From contig CANMNB010000024.1 of assembly GCA_947499145.1 (NCBI GenBank), positions 1 to 38,153 on the forward strand: a stretch of DNA of 38,153 bases, read 5' to 3'. Of the stretch, positions 29,486 to 37,330 are shown one piece after another. This stretch comes from an uncultured Arachnia sp. Its GTDB lineage: Bacteria; Actinomycetota; Actinomycetes; Propionibacteriales; Propionibacteriaceae. Within the stretch, counting starts at the first letter, position 1; each line of letters opens with the position of its first letter. The notes beneath the pieces were generated by a model. It did no database searches and was not told the DNA's origin. It saw nothing but the letters and a program-made list of their open reading frames with translations. Position numbers and translations under genes: made by a program.

Positions 29486-30397
29486 GTGCTCGGATACTTC
29501 GGCCCCGCAGGAACCTTCACGCACCAGGCGCTGCTCACGGTGACCAGCGAGGACGCCATGGCGTTCCCGAGCGTCGCCGAGGCGCTCGATGCCGTGCGCG
29601 ACGGCCAGGTCGACGGCGCCGTCGTGCCGATCGAGAACTCGGTCGAGGGTGGCGTCAGCGCCACGTTGGACAAACTCGTTGCCGGCTCGCCGCTGATGAT
29701 CGTCCGGGAGATCGTGATCCCCGTCCAGTTCGGCCTCTACGCCCGGCCGGGCACCGGCCTCGACGACGTCCGCAGCGTCCTCACGCACGGCCACGCCGCC
29801 GCCCAGTGCCGTGATTGGTTGTCGGTGATGGTCTCGCAGGCCACCATCGTCGAGGCCGGTTCCACGGCCGGCGCCGCGCAGGAGGTTGCGCGGCCCGACT
29901 CACGGCACGACGCCGCTGTCTGCGCCCGCATCGCCGGTCAGCTCTACGGGCTCGAGGAGTTGGCGCACCAGATCGAGGACAACCCCGGCGCGGTCACCCG
30001 GTTCGTCCAGGTCAGCCGCCCCGGGCCCGTCCCGCCGCGCACCGGCGCGGACAAGACCACCCTCGTGGCGTACATGCACGAGGACCACCCCGGCGCGCTG
30101 CTGGAGATCCTCGAACAATTCGCGGTCCGCGGGGTGAACCTGTCACGGATCGAGTCGCGGCCCACGAAGACGTTCCTCGGCAGCTACTGCTTCAACATCG
30201 ACGCCGAGGGCCACCTCCACGACAGGCGGATGGCCGAGACGCTGATGGGACTGCACCGGATCTGTCGCGACGTCGTCTTCCTGGGCTCCTACGCCCGCGC
30301 CGACGGGGTCGAGCCGGATGTCCGTTACGGCTTCCTGGACGCCGACTTCGACGAAGCCCGAGGCTGGCTCGAGCGCCTGGAGCACCCCGACCGCTGA
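29486..30397 (+). CDS. pheA: Prephenate dehydratase
   Basis: A 303-residue monofunctional enzyme converting prephenate to phenylpyruvate in phenylalanine synthesis. The GTG start gives VLGYFGPAGTFTHQAL, the exact family N-terminus. The PDT domain includes DGAVVPIENSVEGGV and the catalytic-site NPGAVTRFVQV with the TRF triad. A C-terminal ACT domain (about 195-265: TTLVAYMHEDHPGALLEIL) carries the ESRP motif that binds phenylalanine, so feedback inhibition is expected. The promoter is leaderless. A separate TAGCCT box (30415-30420) suggests the antiporter gene downstream has its own transcript. Confidence 0.94.
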   Translation: MLGYFGPAGTFTHQALLTVTSEDAMAFPSVAEALDAVRDGQVDGAVVPIENSVEGGVSATLDKLVAGSPLMIVREIVIPVQFGLYARPGTGLDDVRSVLTHGHAAAQCRDWLSVMVSQATIVEAGSTAGAAQEVARPDSRHDAAVCARIAGQLYGLEELAHQIEDNPGAVTRFVQVSRPGPVPPRTGADKTTLVAYMHEDHPGALLEILEQFAVRGVNLSRIESRPTKTFLGSYCFNIDAEGHLHDRRMAETLMGLHRICRDVVFLGSYARADGVEPDVRYGFLDADFDEARGWLERLEHPDR

Positions 30398-30449
30398 CCC
30401 GGGGCCACGCGCGATAGCCTGCCCGGGCAACCGTGAGACAGGGGAACCC

Positions 30450-31802
30450 GTGAACGCCGTCCTGATCGCCGTCGTCGTCATGCTCGTCCTGGCGCTGGCG
30501 CGCGTCCACGTCGTGCTGGCCCTGTTCGTCGGAGCCCTGGTCGGCGGCCTCGTCGCCGGCCTCGGGCTCGACGGCACCATGGTCGCGTTCCAGGACGGCC
30601 TGGGGGCAGGCGCCAAGATCGCCCTCTCCTACGCCCTGCTCGGCGCGTTCGCGATGGCCGTCGCGCACTCGGGCCTGCCAGCCCTGCTGGCCAACTGGAT
30701 CGTCCGCAAGCTCGGCGACCCGGAGCAGCCCAACCACCGCGCCGCCGAGTGGACCAAGTGGGGCATCGTCGCCGGCACGCTGGCGATGGCGATCATGAGC
30801 CAGAACCTCATCCCCGTCCACATCGCCTTCATCCCGTTGCTGATCCCGCCGCTGCTGGGCATCTTCAACCGCCTGAAGCTCGACCGCCGCCTCATCGCCT
30901 GCGTCCTGACCTTCGGCCTCGTGACCACCTACATGTTCTTGCCCATCGGCTTCGGCCAGATCTACCTCTACGACATCCTGCTCGGCAACATCGAATCAGC
31001 CGGCCTCGACGTCGCGGGCATCTCCGTCATGGCGGCCATGGGGATCCCGGCCCTCGGCATGGTCGCCGGCCTGCTCGTCGCCGTCTTCCTCACCTACCGC
31101 AAACCTCGCGACTACGACCTGGGGGCCGTCGTCGACGCAGAGGCCCCCTCCGTCCAGGCGATCTCGCGGTACAAGATCGTCGTCTCGCTGGTCGCGATCG
31201 TGGCAGCCTTCGTCATCCAGGCCGTCATGACCGCCATGGGCACCGAGGCCGACCCACTGCTCGTGGCCGCGCTCGTCGGCCTGGGGCTGTTCCTCACCAC
31301 GGGCGTGGTCAGCCGCAACGACGCCGACCGCGTCTTCACCGGCGGCATGCGGATGATGGCGATGATCGGGCTGGTCATGATCACCGCGCAGGGATTCGCC
31401 TCGGTCATGAACGCCACCGGCGACATCGACACGCTCGTCGCGCGCAGCTCCGAGATCTTCGGCGCCAACCGCCCGATCGCCGCGCTCGTGATGCTCCTCG
31501 TCGGGCTCGTGGTGACCATGGGCATCGGCAGTTCCTTCTCCACGCTGCCGATCATTGCCGCCATCTACGTGCCGCTCTGCCTCTCGCTCGGGTTCTCGCC
31601 GCTGGCGACCGTGAGCATCATCGGCACGGCCGGAGCGCTGGGCGACGCCGGGTCACCGGCCTCAGACTCCACGCTCGGCCCCACCGCCGGCCTCAACGCC
31701 GACGGGCAGCACGACCACATTCGCGGCTCCGTCATACCGACGTTCCTGCACTTCAACCTCCCGCTGCTGCTCGCGGGATGGGTGGCCGCCCTGGTGCTGT
31801 AG
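30450..31802 (+). CDS. Na+/H+ antiporter family membrane transporter (NhaC/YuiF-like)
   Basis: A 450-residue protein with about 11-12 membrane helices from end to end and no extra domains. Features include SQNLIPVHIAFIPLLIPPLLG, the second-half motif TMGIGSSFSTLPIIAAIYVPLCL, and TAGALGDAGSPASDSTLGPTAGLN with conserved polar residues likely to line the substrate path. This matches the Na+/H+ antiporter family that includes YuiF-like proteins, some proposed to move amino acids. Being next to pheA might hint at an aromatic acid substrate, but that is guesswork. GTG at 30450 follows CAGGGGAA. TAGCCT at 30415-30420 is a plausible -10. It converges on the PAP2–DAGK gene five bases away. Confidence 0.82.
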   Translation: MNAVLIAVVVMLVLALARVHVVLALFVGALVGGLVAGLGLDGTMVAFQDGLGAGAKIALSYALLGAFAMAVAHSGLPALLANWIVRKLGDPEQPNHRAAEWTKWGIVAGTLAMAIMSQNLIPVHIAFIPLLIPPLLGIFNRLKLDRRLIACVLTFGLVTTYMFLPIGFGQIYLYDILLGNIESAGLDVAGISVMAAMGIPALGMVAGLLVAVFLTYRKPRDYDLGAVVDAEAPSVQAISRYKIVVSLVAIVAAFVIQAVMTAMGTEADPLLVAALVGLGLFLTTGVVSRNDADRVFTGGMRMMAMIGLVMITAQGFASVMNATGDIDTLVARSSEIFGANRPIAALVMLLVGLVVTMGIGSSFSTLPIIAAIYVPLCLSLGFSPLATVSIIGTAGALGDAGSPASDSTLGPTAGLNADGQHDHIRGSVIPTFLHFNLPLLLAGWVAALVL

Positions 31803-31807
31803 AGGGC

Positions 31808-33379
31808 TCAGCGGCCCCGACGGGGGTGCACATGGTGCGCGACGGGCACCCGTAGTCGCAACGCGCCCTGCTGCACCTCGAAGCACAGCTCGCTGGTCTC
31901 GCCGATGACATCGCCGTCGAGCTCGTACATCTGGGGCTCGCCGAGCTCGATGCGCACCGTGCGGCCGGTCTTGCGCACCAGCGAGTCCGGCGCGTCCGAC
32001 TGGGCGACGACCGCCGCGGCCATCTGCGCGAGCTCGCCCTGGTTCCTCGGTGACGCGACCAGCACGTCGAGGATCCCGTCGCTGGCCGTGGCGCCGGGCA
32101 TCAGGGTGAGGCCCGCCTGGAGATCGGAGACGTTCGCGACCATGGTCAGGGAGGCGTCGCGCTCGAACGGCTCGTCGTCGTCGATGGTCACGGTGGTCCG
32201 CACCGGATTGACCTTGACGTGCTGGAGGCCTGCGACGACGTAGGCGGCCACGCCGATCTGGTTCTTCAAGTCCTCGTCGGTGTCGTTGAGCAGGGCGGCG
32301 TCGGCGCCGACTCCGCACATCACGACGGCATAGTCGTCATCGCGTTCGGGCACCTGCACCTTGAGGACGTCGATCTCGGCGACGTCGCCCTCGAACGCGA
32401 CGCCGAGCGCGCGGTCGGCGTCGAGGGGGATGTCGAGGTTCCGGGCGAGCAGGTTTCCGGTTCCCGACGGCACGATCGCGACGTCCATGCCCGTGCCGGC
32501 AAGCTGTCCGCAGACGACCCGGACAGTGCCGTCACCGCCTGCCACGAGCACGAGGTCCACGCCCAGGTCGACGGCCTGCTTGGCCATGGCGTAGCCGGGA
32601 TCGTCGGCGGTGGTGGACAGCCAGATCGGCGGCTCCCAACCCTCCTCCTCGATGCGGCGTTCGATGAGGCCGCGGAAGATGGTGGGGTCGACGACCTTCG
32701 TCGGGTTGTAGATGACCGCAGCCTTCTTGCCCTCGGCGCCTTCCCTGCGTTCGGCGGGACGCGGCTCGTGGACGCCGCACACCAGGTTGGCCAAGCTGAC
32801 GGCGAAGCCACCGAGCAGGACACCGCCGACGACATCGGAGACGTGGTTGGCGCCCATGAGCAAACGGTCGAGCGCAACGACGAGCACCAGCAGCGGGCCG
32901 GCGATGCGCCACGCGAGGATCGTCGCCTTGCCGCGCCGCGCGGTCGTGACCAGCACCAGCATGACCATGACCGCCGCCGTGATGGCGACGACGTGGCTGG
33001 AGGGGTACGCCGGACCCTGTTGGGTGACCAGGTAGTCCCACGGCGACTCAGGTCGGTCGCGGTCCACGAGGTGCTTCACGACGACGGCAGAGCTGAAGCC
33101 GAGCGCCGCCGACAGGACCACGGAGGCTGCCAGGGCCGTCAGCTGCCGACGCGACGCCCACCATGCGGCGATCAGCAGCACCGGGTACAGGACTGCCGAC
33201 GCCGTCGCGAACGAGATCGCGGAGCCGATCTGACCGAGCCAATGCTGGGCCGGCGGCGGGTCGAACCGCCACCACCCGTCGATCCCGTCCAGGACGGGCA
33301 CCAGCAACGTCCACGCCAAGAACGCGAGACCGAAGCCCACGGCGGGGAGGATGGTGAAACGGGATCGCTGCTCAGCCAT
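31808..33379 (-). CDS. Fusion of PAP2-type phosphatase and diacylglycerol kinase-like domain
   Basis: A 523-residue two-domain protein. Residues 1-210 form a six-helix PAP2 domain with motif 1 KHLVDRDRP (102-110) and motif 2 PSSH (126-129). Motif 3 is RLLMGANHVSD, where position 178, normally the His nucleophile, is Asn, with a His beside it. Residues about 225-523 are a DAGK/LCB5-type lipid kinase: AAVIYNPTK, the nucleotide loop VAGGDGTVR and PSGTGNLLARNL. It may act on undecaprenyl or diacylglycerol phosphates. The fusion itself is known in actinobacteria. Start: ATG at 33379 behind CAGAAT seven bases upstream, leaderless. A longer frame upstream lacks similarity. Confidence 0.86.
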   Translation of the reverse strand: MAEQRSRFTILPAVGFGLAFLAWTLLVPVLDGIDGWWRFDPPPAQHWLGQIGSAISFATASAVLYPVLLIAAWWASRRQLTALAASVVLSAALGFSSAVVVKHLVDRDRPESPWDYLVTQQGPAYPSSHVVAITAAVMVMLVLVTTARRGKATILAWRIAGPLLVLVVALDRLLMGANHVSDVVGGVLLGGFAVSLANLVCGVHEPRPAERREGAEGKKAAVIYNPTKVVDPTIFRGLIERRIEEEGWEPPIWLSTTADDPGYAMAKQAVDLGVDLVLVAGGDGTVRVVCGQLAGTGMDVAIVPSGTGNLLARNLDIPLDADRALGVAFEGDVAEIDVLKVQVPERDDDYAVVMCGVGADAALLNDTDEDLKNQIGVAAYVVAGLQHVKVNPVRTTVTIDDDEPFERDASLTMVANVSDLQAGLTLMPGATASDGILDVLVASPRNQGELAQMAAAVVAQSDAPDSLVRKTGRTVRIELGEPQMYELDGDVIGETSELCFEVQQGALRLRVPVAHHVHPRRGR

Positions 33380-33434
33380 GGCCAGATTCTGGCACGTCAC
33401 GCGGACGGAGGACGGGCAACGCGGTGGGCTGCGG

Positions 33435-33440
33435 CATACT
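33435..33440 (+). promoter_or_regulatory. -10 box (CATACT) of the riboswitch transcript
   Basis: CATACT would place the transcript start near 33447, about 25 bases before the first aptamer. It lies between the divergent PAP2–DAGK and EamA genes. Confidence 0.4.
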
Positions 33441-33472
33441 GGGGACCACAAGTGAACAGCCACCGAGCCGCG

Positions 33473-33650
33473 GCGGGAGAGTCCCGCGGGTGCGGGCGCC
33501 GAAGGAGCAACCTCCCCGGGAATCTCTCAGGCCCCAGGACCGCCGCAGGCAAGGCGCCTCTGGAAAGCAGCCCCTCGGGGTTCACCCACGGTGCAAGCAG
33601 GCCCCAGGCCTGCGGAAGCTCTCAGGTTCCATGACAGAGCGGGGATTGGT
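33473..33650 (+). promoter_or_regulatory. Tandem glycine riboswitch
   Basis: Two glycine aptamers in series. Aptamer 1 shows GCGGGAGAGT, GCGCCGAAGGAGCAA (33497-33511) and AATCTCTCAGG, then the P3b side AGGACCGC to CCTCTGGAAAGC. Aptamer 2 shows CGGTGCAAGC (33590-33599), GGAAGCTCTCAGGTTCC and ATGACAGAGCGGGGA. The order and conserved residues match the class closely. After it, GAGCGGG (33637-33643) can pair with CCCGCTC (33652-33658). A perfect 8-bp stem, GCGCGTCC/GGACGCGC (33659-33676), ends just before the ribosome site AAGGAG (33684-33689), so the switch could act on translation. Tandem switches usually turn genes on with glycine; the direction here is inference. Confidence 0.93.
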
Positions 33651-33694
33651 ACCCGCTCGCGCGTCCCCGGACGCGCTCGTCACAAGGAGCTCCC

Positions 33695-34678
33695 GTGGCC
33701 CTGACCGTTCCCACCCACATCCCCCTGTCCACGACGGTCGCCGTTCCGCGCATGGACCGCCGCCTCGGTGTCGTTGCGATCCTCGTCTCCGCGACGGCCA
33801 TGGGTTTCGCCGGCCTGTTCGGGCGCCTGGCCAGTCCGACGGGCGCCGTCATCGGGGAGGCCCTGACGCTGGGCCGCATGCTGTTCGGGGCCGTCGGCAT
33901 GGTGCTGGTGCTCGCTGCGACGGGACGGCTCGGCTGGCTGCGACGCACCCGCCTGTCGTGGTCGGTGGTGCTCGGAGGTGTGTTCCTCGGCCTGTCGCTC
34001 GCAACGTACCTGTCCGCCACCGTGCTGACGACCCTCTCCCTGGCCGTCGTCCTGCACCTGCTCGGTCCGGTGCTCGCGACGGTGCTGGCACGGGTGGTCC
34101 TGGGCGAACGCCTCCCGCGGCTCGGGTCGCTCTCGCTGGTGGCGAGCGTCGCGGGCATGGTGCTGGCCTCCGGCCTCCTGGAGCCATCGTCGGCTGATGT
34201 GCCCGATGGTCACTCGATGGGCGTGCTCCTCGGAGCCCTCTCGGGACTCCTCTATGGCGTGGCGCTGCTGTGCTACCGCCGCCGGGGCGACATGCCCTCC
34301 GATGTCCGCAGCTTCTGGAACTTCGTGTTCGGCGCGCTGGGGGCGGGGGCCATGGTGGCCATCACCCGACCCGACCTCTCCCGCATGAACGCCGTGCACT
34401 GGGCTTGGGCGGGCGCCTTCTTCCTGGTGTGTGGCCTGCTTGCGCTCGGATTGCTGGTCGTCGCGGGCAAGCACCTGCGTGCCGTGGAGCTCTCCGCGCT
34501 GTCGTACTGGGAGGTGGTGGTGGCTGTCGGGGTGGGAGCGGTGGTCTACGGCGAGGCCCTGTCGGGGCCGGCGCTCCTGGGGACGGGGCTGGTCGTCGCC
34601 GGCGCCGCCGTGCACGTGGTGGTGCGGCCATCGGGCCGGGCCGGCGGGAGGCCGAGTCGGGAGTCGACGCTGGCCTAG
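33695..34678 (+). CDS. EamA/DMT-family transporter under glycine riboswitch control
   Basis: A 327-residue inner-membrane protein with ten predicted helices in two EamA repeats, the drug/metabolite transporter fold used by many amino-acid exporters (RhtA, YdeD-like). The second repeat starts near GHSMGVLLGALSGLLYGVALL. Repeat-end motifs such as LHLLGPVLATVLARVVLGERLPRLGSL and LSYWEVVVAVGVGAVVYGEALSGPALLGTGLVVAG are typical. GTG follows AAGGAGCTCCC. The glycine riboswitch upstream indicates that glycine, or an amino acid tied to it such as serine or threonine, is the physiological signal. A glycine efflux valve is the simplest reading. Substrate is inference from regulation, not sequence. Confidence 0.9.
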   Translation: MALTVPTHIPLSTTVAVPRMDRRLGVVAILVSATAMGFAGLFGRLASPTGAVIGEALTLGRMLFGAVGMVLVLAATGRLGWLRRTRLSWSVVLGGVFLGLSLATYLSATVLTTLSLAVVLHLLGPVLATVLARVVLGERLPRLGSLSLVASVAGMVLASGLLEPSSADVPDGHSMGVLLGALSGLLYGVALLCYRRRGDMPSDVRSFWNFVFGALGAGAMVAITRPDLSRMNAVHWAWAGAFFLVCGLLALGLLVVAGKHLRAVELSALSYWEVVVAVGVGAVVYGEALSGPALLGTGLVVAGAAVHVVVRPSGRAGGRPSRESTLA

Positions 34679-34681
34679 ACT
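34676..34681 (+). promoter_or_regulatory. -10 box (TAGACT) of the oxidoreductase gene
   Basis: TAGACT overlaps the EamA stop codon and predicts transcription from about 34688, leaving a short leader with AGGAG. Confidence 0.4.
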
Positions 34682-34712
34682 CGCGCCGTCCCCGAGCCCC
34701 AGGAGCACCACG

Positions 34713-35921
34713 ATGTCAACGCAGGGTCACGAGCCTCACCCCCAGCCGCTGGCTGAAGGCGCCGCCAGGGTCGTCCAGGTCGGCGTCGGCGGGTACGGCC
34801 GGTGGCACCTGGAACGACTGGCCCGACTCCGGGAGGAGGGACGTGCGCAGCTGGTGGGAGTCGTCGATCCACACGTCGCAGCGAAGGATGTCGACGTCCC
34901 CGTCTTCGGTGACCTCGCCGCGGCACTGTCCCAGGGCGGCGTCGACGTCGTGTCGATCGCCGCACCCACCGGCCTCCACGCCGAGCTCGCCGAGCAGTCG
35001 CTGCGGGCCGGTGCCGACGTGTACCTCGAGAAGCCCCCCGCCGCGTCGCTGGAGGCCTTCCATCAGCTGGTGGACGTGTGCGAGAGCGCCCCAGGATCTG
35101 TTCAGATCGGTTTCCAGGCCTTGGGCTCGGAGGGGCTCGCCCGGATGCGACGAGTCATGGCGGAGCAGGAGCTGGGGCGATGCCGACGGGTCGTGGCGAC
35201 CGGGACCTGGAGCCGCAGCGTCGCCTACTACGCACGGAGCCCTTGGGCGGGCCACCGATTCCTGGACGGCGTGGCCGTCGCGGACGGAGCGGTCGCCAAC
35301 CCCCTCTCCCACGCCGTCGCCATGGCGCTGGCGGTCGCAGGTGCGGCCACCGTCGCGGATGTGGCCTGGGTGGAGACCGAGCTGTACAGGGCCCACGACA
35401 TCGAGACCGACGACACCTCCTGGGTGCGCGTGCGGACTGCCGGGACGGACGTCGAGGTCGTCGCCGCCCTGACGTTGTGCGCGTCCCCGTCCAGCGGCGA
35501 CCCCTCGCCCATCGTGTCGCTCCAGTGCGAGCGGGGCACCGTCGAGTTCCACTACACGACGGACGAGCTCCACTGGGAAATGGAGGGGGAGCGTCGGGTG
35601 GAGCGCGTGGGTCGCACTGATCTCATGGAGAACCTCCTGGACCATCGCTCCACGGGGCAGCCACTGCTGGCCCCGGTCAGCGAGACGGGTGCGTTCATGG
35701 CCGTGCTCCAGGCGTGCCAGGTCTCGCCGCCACCCACGCCGATCGCTGGCGAGGCGGTGCAGTGGTGGGGCAGTGGGCAGAACCGCTCCCCCGTCGTCCG
35801 GGACGTGGAGGAACTCATCGGGAGGATGGCGCGGACAGGGCGCTCGTGGTCCCAGTCCGGCGCCGCCTGGGCCACGTCCGAGCCCCACCGGTGGGTGCCC
35901 CCGGCGTCGGTCGGCACGTAG
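34713..35921 (+). CDS. Gfo/Idh/MocA family NAD(P)-dependent oxidoreductase
   Basis: A 402-residue cytoplasmic sugar or cyclitol dehydrogenase-type protein. The Rossmann domain starts with VVQVGVGGYGRWHLERL (GxGxxG variant). DVVSIAAPTGLHAELAEQSLRAG follows, then the family's EKP motif in YLEKPPAAS (active-site Lys). The C-terminal beta domain includes GAVANPLSHAVAMAL, with the His expected to act in catalysis. ATG follows AGGAG. It stands just upstream of a carbohydrate-type ABC importer, so the two may share a substrate, for example an inositol or a sugar acid. A 137-base gap with its own start signals separates them. Precise reaction unknown. Confidence 0.86.
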   Translation: MSTQGHEPHPQPLAEGAARVVQVGVGGYGRWHLERLARLREEGRAQLVGVVDPHVAAKDVDVPVFGDLAAALSQGGVDVVSIAAPTGLHAELAEQSLRAGADVYLEKPPAASLEAFHQLVDVCESAPGSVQIGFQALGSEGLARMRRVMAEQELGRCRRVVATGTWSRSVAYYARSPWAGHRFLDGVAVADGAVANPLSHAVAMALAVAGAATVADVAWVETELYRAHDIETDDTSWVRVRTAGTDVEVVAALTLCASPSSGDPSPIVSLQCERGTVEFHYTTDELHWEMEGERRVERVGRTDLMENLLDHRSTGQPLLAPVSETGAFMAVLQACQVSPPPTPIAGEAVQWWGSGQNRSPVVRDVEELIGRMARTGRSWSQSGAAWATSEPHRWVPPASVGT

Positions 35922-36058
35922 GAGGCGTCCGCGGCACGGATGGTCGGCCGATGGGAGCGCCCCTCGCCGTCGGATGGTTCCCGCTAGTCTGGCGCGGGTG
36001 CCACGTGGACGTGGCCCTTGGGCGCCCGGGCGTCCGCGACGACACAAGGAGTCAAACA

Positions 36059-37330
36059 GTGACACGGAGACACCTCGGAGCCGGTCTGGCGCTCTCGCTC
36101 CTCATCCCGTTGGCCGCCTGCGCGGGAACGACCGAGGAGGGGGCCGACGGTGCGACCTCGAGCGGCGAGCCGCTCCAGTTCTACCTCTCGGGCGACACCT
36201 CCCAGGGAGGGGGTTACGCCAAGCTCGCGGAGGAGTACGCGGAGGAGACCGGGGTCGAGGTGGAGGTGGTGGACATCGCCTACGCGGACTTGCCGGTCAA
36301 GATCAAGAACGCTGCGCAGGCCGACGACCTCCCCGCCCTTGCGCGGATGCCCTCCATCGACCCGGTATGGATGGACCAGTTGGCCGACCTCTCCGACATC
36401 GGTGAGGAGCACGGGGTCATGATGGATCTCGCGGCCGTCACCGACGACGGCGAGGCGCTGTCCCTTCCCAGCGACGTCACCGCTGTGGGCCTCTTCCTCA
36501 ACAAGACGCTGTGGGAGGAGGCGGGGGAGACCTGGCCGCAGTCGGCCGACGACATCTGGACGTGGGACGAGTACGTGGCCGCCACCAAGCGCGTCCAGGA
36601 GGCCACCGGAGCCCGTTACGGGATGGTCATGGACCGATCATCGCACCGCCTCAAGTCGTTCCTGTTCCAGTTCGGTTCGGAGCTGTGGCTGCCCGACGAG
36701 TCGGGCGAGTACGTCACCAATGAGGCCACCAAGCCTGCCCTCGAGTACTTCAAGTCCCTGAACGATGACTCGTTCATGCCGCGCGCCGTGTGGCTGAGCG
36801 CCGACGACCCGGCTGCGCTGTTCAAGTCCGGCAACGTGGCCTCCTACTACTCGGGGTCCTGGCAGATCGCGTCGTTCGAGGCGGAGATCGAGGACTTCGA
36901 GTGGGTCTCGGTGCGCATGCCCGCCCAGCCCGTGAGGGCGACGCAGTACGGCAACGCCGCCGACGTCGTGGTGTTCGAGGGGACCGGGCAGACCGAGGAG
37001 GCCAAGGCGTTCGTCGACTGGCTCTACACCCCCGAGAACTACACCCGGCTCATGGAGTACTCGGCCATGCTCCCGGCGTCTACGGGCATCGAGCCCGAGT
37101 ACGAGTCGAACCAGGAGGCCTTCGCCCTGTACAACGAGGAGATTGCCGCCTCGCCCGAGATCGTCGCCCGTGTCAAGCAGAACGACTTCCGCGTGGCCGT
37201 CTCCGGCCGGTCGGTCGAGGGCGATCCGATCCGCGACGAGACGGTGAAGTACCTGAACGACGAGGTGACGGTGGACGAGGCCCTGGACAACATCTCCACC
37301 CTGCTGAACGACGCCTTCGGCGGGGAGTGA
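36059..37330 (+). CDS. ABC transporter substrate-binding lipoprotein (carbohydrate type)
   Basis: A 423-residue extracellular solute-binding protein of the SBP family 1/8. The GTG start gives VTRRHLGAGLALSLLIPLAAC: a twin-Arg-containing signal peptide with lipobox LAAC, Cys21 being the lipidated residue. A Gly/Thr/Glu-rich linker follows. The mature part has the sugar-binder pattern YAKLAEEYAEETGVEVEVVDI, DVTAVGLFLNKTLWEEAG and FKSGNVASYYSGSWQI. Ribosome site CAAGGAG lies seven bases before GTG. The stop overlaps the permease start by four bases. No ATPase gene is seen before the window ends; many such importers use a shared MsiK-type ATPase. Substrate unknown, probably an oligosaccharide or polyol. 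Confidence 0.9.
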   Translation: MTRRHLGAGLALSLLIPLAACAGTTEEGADGATSSGEPLQFYLSGDTSQGGGYAKLAEEYAEETGVEVEVVDIAYADLPVKIKNAAQADDLPALARMPSIDPVWMDQLADLSDIGEEHGVMMDLAAVTDDGEALSLPSDVTAVGLFLNKTLWEEAGETWPQSADDIWTWDEYVAATKRVQEATGARYGMVMDRSSHRLKSFLFQFGSELWLPDESGEYVTNEATKPALEYFKSLNDDSFMPRAVWLSADDPAALFKSGNVASYYSGSWQIASFEAEIEDFEWVSVRMPAQPVRATQYGNAADVVVFEGTGQTEEAKAFVDWLYTPENYTRLMEYSAMLPASTGIEPEYESNQEAFALYNEEIAASPEIVARVKQNDFRVAVSGRSVEGDPIRDETVKYLNDEVTVDEALDNISTLLNDAFGGE

